A stretch of 8,652 bases of DNA from Chthonomonadaceae bacterium (GTDB taxonomy: Bacteria > Armatimonadota > Chthonomonadetes > Chthonomonadales > Chthonomonadaceae), in the NCBI GenBank assembly GCA_014377395.1, contig JACMPS010000002.1, positions 1 to 8,652 on the forward strand, read 5' to 3'. Each line of letters opens with the position of its first letter. Position 1 is the first letter of the stretch. The notes below the pieces were generated by a model. It ran no database searches, had not been told where the DNA came from, and saw nothing but the letters and a program-made list of their open reading frames with translations. Position numbers and translations under genes: made by a program. Positions 6,237-8,652 of the stretch are shown here, one piece after another.

Positions 6237-7847
6237 ATGCCGAATTACAACCCGGTTGAAGTGGAAATCTGGCGACACCTACTCGCCTCCGTTTCCGAAG
6301 AGATGGGAGCCACGCTGGAACGCGCCGCTTTTTCTCCGAATATCAAGGAACGTCGGGATCATTCGTGTGCCATTTTCAACGCACAGGGCGAAATGTTGGC
6401 ACAGGCGGCACACATTCCGGTACATCTCGGAGCGATGCCTCTGATGATGGAGAGCCTGTTGAATTTGCAGCCCTCTTTGGAGTGGAGACCGGACGAAATG
6501 TGGATTTGTAACGATCCACGAGTGGGCGGTACTCACTTGCCCGATCTGACTTTGATCGCACCTGTTTTTCTTTATGAAGACACGGAAAACGAAGCGAACT
6601 TCCCGCAAAACGAACTGATCGGCTTTGTGGCAAACCGTGCTCATCACGCCGACATCGGCGGTATCGCTCCCGGTTCCCTGCCGCTTTCGACTTCGCTTTA
6701 TCAGGAGGGGCTGATCCTTCCTCCTCTACGCCTTGTTCGTGACGACAAATTGCAACAGGAAATTGTGGCATTGATTTGTGCAAATTCGCGCACTCCCGAA
6801 GAGCGGCGGGGTGATCTTTCCGCGCAGGTCGGTGCAAACGCCGTCGGAAAAGAGAGGTTTCGGGAATTATTTCGTCAGTCGGGGAGAGAATTGTTCACGC
6901 AAAGAACAACCGAAACTCTCCTCTATGCGGAAACGGTCTTGAATACAGTTTTATCACGGATTTCCAACGGAACTTATACCACTCTTGATGTGTTGGACGG
7001 AGACGGCACGGGCGCGATTGACATTCCGATTCGGGTTGCTCTCACGGTGGATGAAGGAAAATTGACCTTTGATTTCACGGGTTCCGCGCTACAAACGGAA
7101 GGCTCCGCCAATGCCACCGAAGCCATTACCCGAAGCGTCTGTTATTATCTGGTGCGTTGTCTTGCGCCGCCTGACCTCCCCACAAATTCGGGTTGCTTTC
7201 GAGCAATCACCGTAATTGCTCCCGCAGGTACGATTGTCAACGCAGATTACCCGGCGGCTGTCGCTACCGGAAATGTAGAGACTTCACAACGAATCTTAGA
7301 CACAATTTTACAGGCACTGGCGAAGGCACTCCCACAAGAAATTCCGGCGTGTAGTCAGGGAACGATGAACAATCTTCTTATCGGGGGTTATGATTTGGAG
7401 CGTCAACGCCCTTTCGCTTACTATGAGACAATTGCGGGGGGCGCAGGTGCCTCCTCTGAGGGTGACGGCGCAAGTGCGATTCACACGCACATGACGAATA
7501 CGCTGAATACTCCCATCGAGGTGTTGGAAACGCATTATCCTTTGCGCGTTGTCCAGTTGGAGATTGCAGACAATACAGGAGGGAGAGGCAAATTTAACGG
7601 GGGAAACGGACTGATTCGTCATCTCGAAATTTTAGTAGACGCTCATGTTTCGCTGATTACAGAGCGGCGTACCCATACGCCACCGGGAGCGAACGGCGGC
7701 GAAGACGGTCTTCCCGGTCACAACGAAATTATTTTGCCGGACGGTACGCGCCACTCGCTACCTCCGCGTTGGAGCGAAAAAGTAAGCGCAGGAACACAGA
7801 TCCTCGTTAGAACACCGGGCGGCGGCGGTTGGGGTAAACCTACTTAA
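6237..7847 (+). CDS. hyuB: Hydantoinase B/oxoprolinase family protein (HyuB-like)
   Basis: This 536-residue protein matches the usual length of the HyuB family, the B subunit of ATP-dependent enzymes that open cyclic imides such as N-methylhydantoin or 5-oxoproline and that normally work with HyuA in the cytoplasm. Family signatures run along the whole length: PVEVEIWRHLLASVSEEMG (6-24), ERRDHSCAIFNAQGEMLAQ (38-56), NDPRVGGTHLPDLTL (92-106), RAHHADIGGIAPGSLP (134-149), GNVETSQRI (345-353), YETIAGGAGAS (396-406), HTHMTNTLNTPIEVLE (416-431), GGRGKFNGGNG (448-458), ERRTHTPPGANGG (476-488), and the terminal TPGGGGWG. The ATG at 6237 was chosen because homologous sequence begins at once; an in-frame TTG at 6183 would add 18 unlike residues. 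The Shine-Dalgarno is weak (AGAAAG, about 15 nt away). No hyuA lies on either side: upstream is a divergent gene and downstream about 400 bp without a gene. Substrate is not predictable from this subunit alone. Confidence 0.92.
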   Translation: MPNYNPVEVEIWRHLLASVSEEMGATLERAAFSPNIKERRDHSCAIFNAQGEMLAQAAHIPVHLGAMPLMMESLLNLQPSLEWRPDEMWICNDPRVGGTHLPDLTLIAPVFLYEDTENEANFPQNELIGFVANRAHHADIGGIAPGSLPLSTSLYQEGLILPPLRLVRDDKLQQEIVALICANSRTPEERRGDLSAQVGANAVGKERFRELFRQSGRELFTQRTTETLLYAETVLNTVLSRISNGTYTTLDVLDGDGTGAIDIPIRVALTVDEGKLTFDFTGSALQTEGSANATEAITRSVCYYLVRCLAPPDLPTNSGCFRAITVIAPAGTIVNADYPAAVATGNVETSQRILDTILQALAKALPQEIPACSQGTMNNLLIGGYDLERQRPFAYYETIAGGAGASSEGDGASAIHTHMTNTLNTPIEVLETHYPLRVVQLEIADNTGGRGKFNGGNGLIRHLEILVDAHVSLITERRTHTPPGANGGEDGLPGHNEIILPDGTRHSLPPRWSEKVSAGTQILVRTPGGGGWGKPT

Positions 7848-7995
7848 GTCGGAGAGAAATACGGCGGAATAAATTCGCCGATGGTGGTTACGCCGTTCCG
7901 AGTTCATCCAGTCGCGGACGTTACTGTAGCACAACCACCTTTGCTTCTCTTAATATGCTTTATAAAACGCACGGGTTTTTGGAACGTGTATCGCA

Positions 7996-8045
7996 GGAAT
8001 GAATTCCGCGCTAAGAGGCGAGTACGCCCCGTGTCCTTCGGACAC
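7996..8045. repeat. REP-like composite of two small palindromes
   Basis: GGAAT-GA-ATTCC (7997-8008 region) is an imperfect palindrome. About 25 nt later GTGTCC-TTC-GGACAC (8031-8045) forms a perfect 6-bp hairpin with a three-base loop, followed by CCCC and then CTTCGTTTTCTC. The combination of a GGAATGAATTCC box, a GC-rich middle and a closing TTCGG hairpin resembles dispersed intergenic repeats I recall from various bacterial genomes. The second hairpin could also help end hyuB transcription. Repeat status needs copies elsewhere in the genome and is not shown by this window. Confidence 0.35.
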
Positions 8046-8162
8046 CCCCTTCGTTTTCTCTCCGGAAATTTACCCAAATATTCTACAGAGTTGGACTACT
8101 CTCCAGAAAACAGGCTTTTTCAATTCCTTACAAGACAGATTGAGAAGGCATTTGCATCTGCT

Positions 8163-8220
8163 CCCCTCTCCCTAATGAAGCCCTGGCGATTGGCAGGGAG
8201 AGGGGCTGGGGGTGAGGGCG
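8163..8220. repeat. CCCCTCTCCCT...AGGGAGAGGGG inverted repeat with GGGGGTGAGGG tail
   Basis: Perfect 11-bp arms (8163-8173 and 8195-8205) flank a 21-nt spacer, and the right arm runs into CTGGGGGTGAGGG (8206-8218). The sequence GGGAGAGGGGCTGGGGGTGAGGG is, to my knowledge, the core of a very widespread bacterial intergenic repeat, often seen as part of small inverted-repeat elements. It lies downstream of both flanking genes, which converge here, a typical place for such elements, and its stem could act as a transcription stop in both directions. No transposase gene or clear target duplication is visible. Confidence 0.65.
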
Positions 8221-8260
8221 AAAAGACCGAATTGATTCATCATCGCTCTCACTACCGGCC

Positions 8261-8652
8261 CTACTTCTTCTTTTTCGGGGGCTTGGTTTCGTTGCGCTCT
8301 TTGCTGAGGTAAAAGGCAATGTCGTGACTCACTGGAGGCGTTGCCAGCTCAACCGCCGTTTCGGATTTCGTGACGGTGACATCGGAAGTCGAGAGCGATT
8401 TGCCGCCCTGCGTGTCCCACCACGTCGCACGATATTTACCCGGCGCAAGCCCCACGAGTTTCAGGTTTCCCTGTGCTGTCCCTGTTCCCGAACCCACCAC
8501 CCACCCCGCCGCAAACTCTTTTCCCTGCCGCGCAAACACGGCGAGGGCAGGCGCATAGTCGCTGAATGAGTACGAGGCGGGTTTTACCCAATCCGCCCCT
8601 GCACTTTCAACGGTGATTATGTGTACTCCCGCCGGAACTTCCAGCGTGAGAA
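8261..8652 (-). CDS. C-terminal part of a probable secreted glycan-active protein (partial, 5' end outside the window)
   Basis: The minus-strand frame is open from the window edge to TAA (8263-8261), giving 129 codons plus two leading bases. A GTG at 8539 is internal: the frame is clearly coding upstream of it (EVPAGVHIITVESAGADWV). Residues 1-40 of the fragment look like the end of a beta-sandwich (VPAG-x-H-x-I-x-V, ADWVKPASYSF). Residues about 45-60 include AAGWVVGSG, and 68-116 form a strand-rich module with KYRATWWDTQGGKS and a closing PPVSHDIAFYL. The Y-x-x-x-WWDT-x-x-G and final DIA-x-x-[IL] pattern resembles the end domains of cellulase-like and other secreted glycoside hydrolases. The tail KPPKKKK is unusually basic. 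The catalytic part, if any, lies beyond the window, so the function is an inference. Confidence 0.6.
   Translation of the reverse strand, partial: LTLEVPAGVHIITVESAGADWVKPASYSFSDYAPALAVFARQGKEFAAGWVVGSGTGTAQGNLKLVGLAPGKYRATWWDTQGGKSLSTSDVTVTKSETAVELATPPVSHDIAFYLSKERNETKPPKKKK

Larger units (their letters stand above)
7848..8260. other. 413-bp intergenic region with repeat-like elements
   Basis: The stretch between the 3' ends of hyuB and the right-edge gene has no credible gene. A plus-strand frame at 7881-8312 lacks family-like sequence, passes through both palindromic repeats and overlaps the end of the opposite gene, so it is dismissed. A short hairpin CGGCG...CGCCG (7862-7880) lies 15 nt after the hyuB stop but has no T tract, so it is only a weak terminator candidate. 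The two repeat elements are listed separately. Confidence 0.6.

Noticed and set aside
6376..6837. Minus-strand open frame of 153 codons within hyuB
   Set aside because: It is the shadow of hyuB, whose plus-strand frame carries family motifs throughout.
7862..7880. Hairpin just after the hyuB stop as an intrinsic terminator
   Set aside because: The stem is plausible but is followed by ATGGTGGTTACG with no run of T, so it was not listed as a terminator.
7941..7977. Possible plus-strand promoter (TTGCTT ... TATAAA)
   Set aside because: The spacing is about 14 nt, shorter than usual, and there is no gene downstream on that strand to be expressed.
7881..8312. Plus-strand open frame of 143 codons after hyuB
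   Set aside because: It runs through two palindromic repeats, has low-complexity Phe/Arg/Leu-rich translation, and overlaps the end of the opposite-strand gene.
1..8652. CRISPR array, tRNA, rRNA or insertion sequence
   Set aside because: No regularly spaced direct repeats, cloverleaf-like sequence, rRNA-like stretch or transposase frame was seen.

Overview
The window looks like a chromosomal segment of a free-living bacterium with moderate GC content. The best lineage clue is the secreted subtilase at 662-3742. It ends in a carboxypeptidase-regulatory-like/Ig segment followed by a two-EF-hand dockerin-like tail (DINGDNAVDFGDL and DLNFDGGIDFGDL, each followed by a leucine-rich helix). I associate this C-terminal arrangement with Armatimonadota and similar soil or water bacteria. 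The assignment is inferred from protein style and was not tested by any search.

Layout from left to right. (1) Positions 1-411, minus strand: the start of a gene reading MSQTYVS at the window edge, preceded by a small gene with an antitoxin-like N-terminus. The small gene carries an in-frame TAG (109-111), after which 26 convincingly coding codons continue to a TAA at 28-30, so it is probably broken by one nonsense change. The pair resembles a common two-gene cassette of a small helical protein followed by an HNH endonuclease. (2) Positions 412-661: intergenic, with a perfect 18-bp inverted repeat (523-560) followed on the minus strand by TTTT, a probable terminator for the next gene. (3) Positions 662-3742, minus strand: a 1026-residue secreted S8 protease with a complete catalytic triad. 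(4) Positions 3743-3869: a short gap with a minus-strand hairpin terminator. (5) Positions 3870-6161, minus strand: a 763-residue secreted parallel beta-helix protein with C-terminal Ig-like domains. (6) Positions 6162-6236: a 75-bp divergent promoter region. (7) Positions 6237-7847, plus strand: hydantoinase B/oxoprolinase (hyuB), with no hyuA partner visible. (8) Positions 7848-8260: about 400 bp without a credible gene, holding two repeat-like palindromic elements. (9) Positions 8261-8652, minus strand: the C-terminal 129 codons of a probable secreted glycan-active protein that runs off the window.

The two large minus-strand genes each have their own strong Shine-Dalgarno sequence, and a terminator separates them, so they are probably separate transcription units. 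With the partial gene at the right edge they give the region an extracellular protein theme (protease, beta-helix, possible glycoside hydrolase). hyuB is cytoplasmic metabolism and is transcribed divergently. I see no CRISPR array, tRNA, rRNA or insertion sequence, and no clear new multi-gene system. The most unusual sequence observation is the amber-interrupted small gene upstream of the putative nuclease gene.
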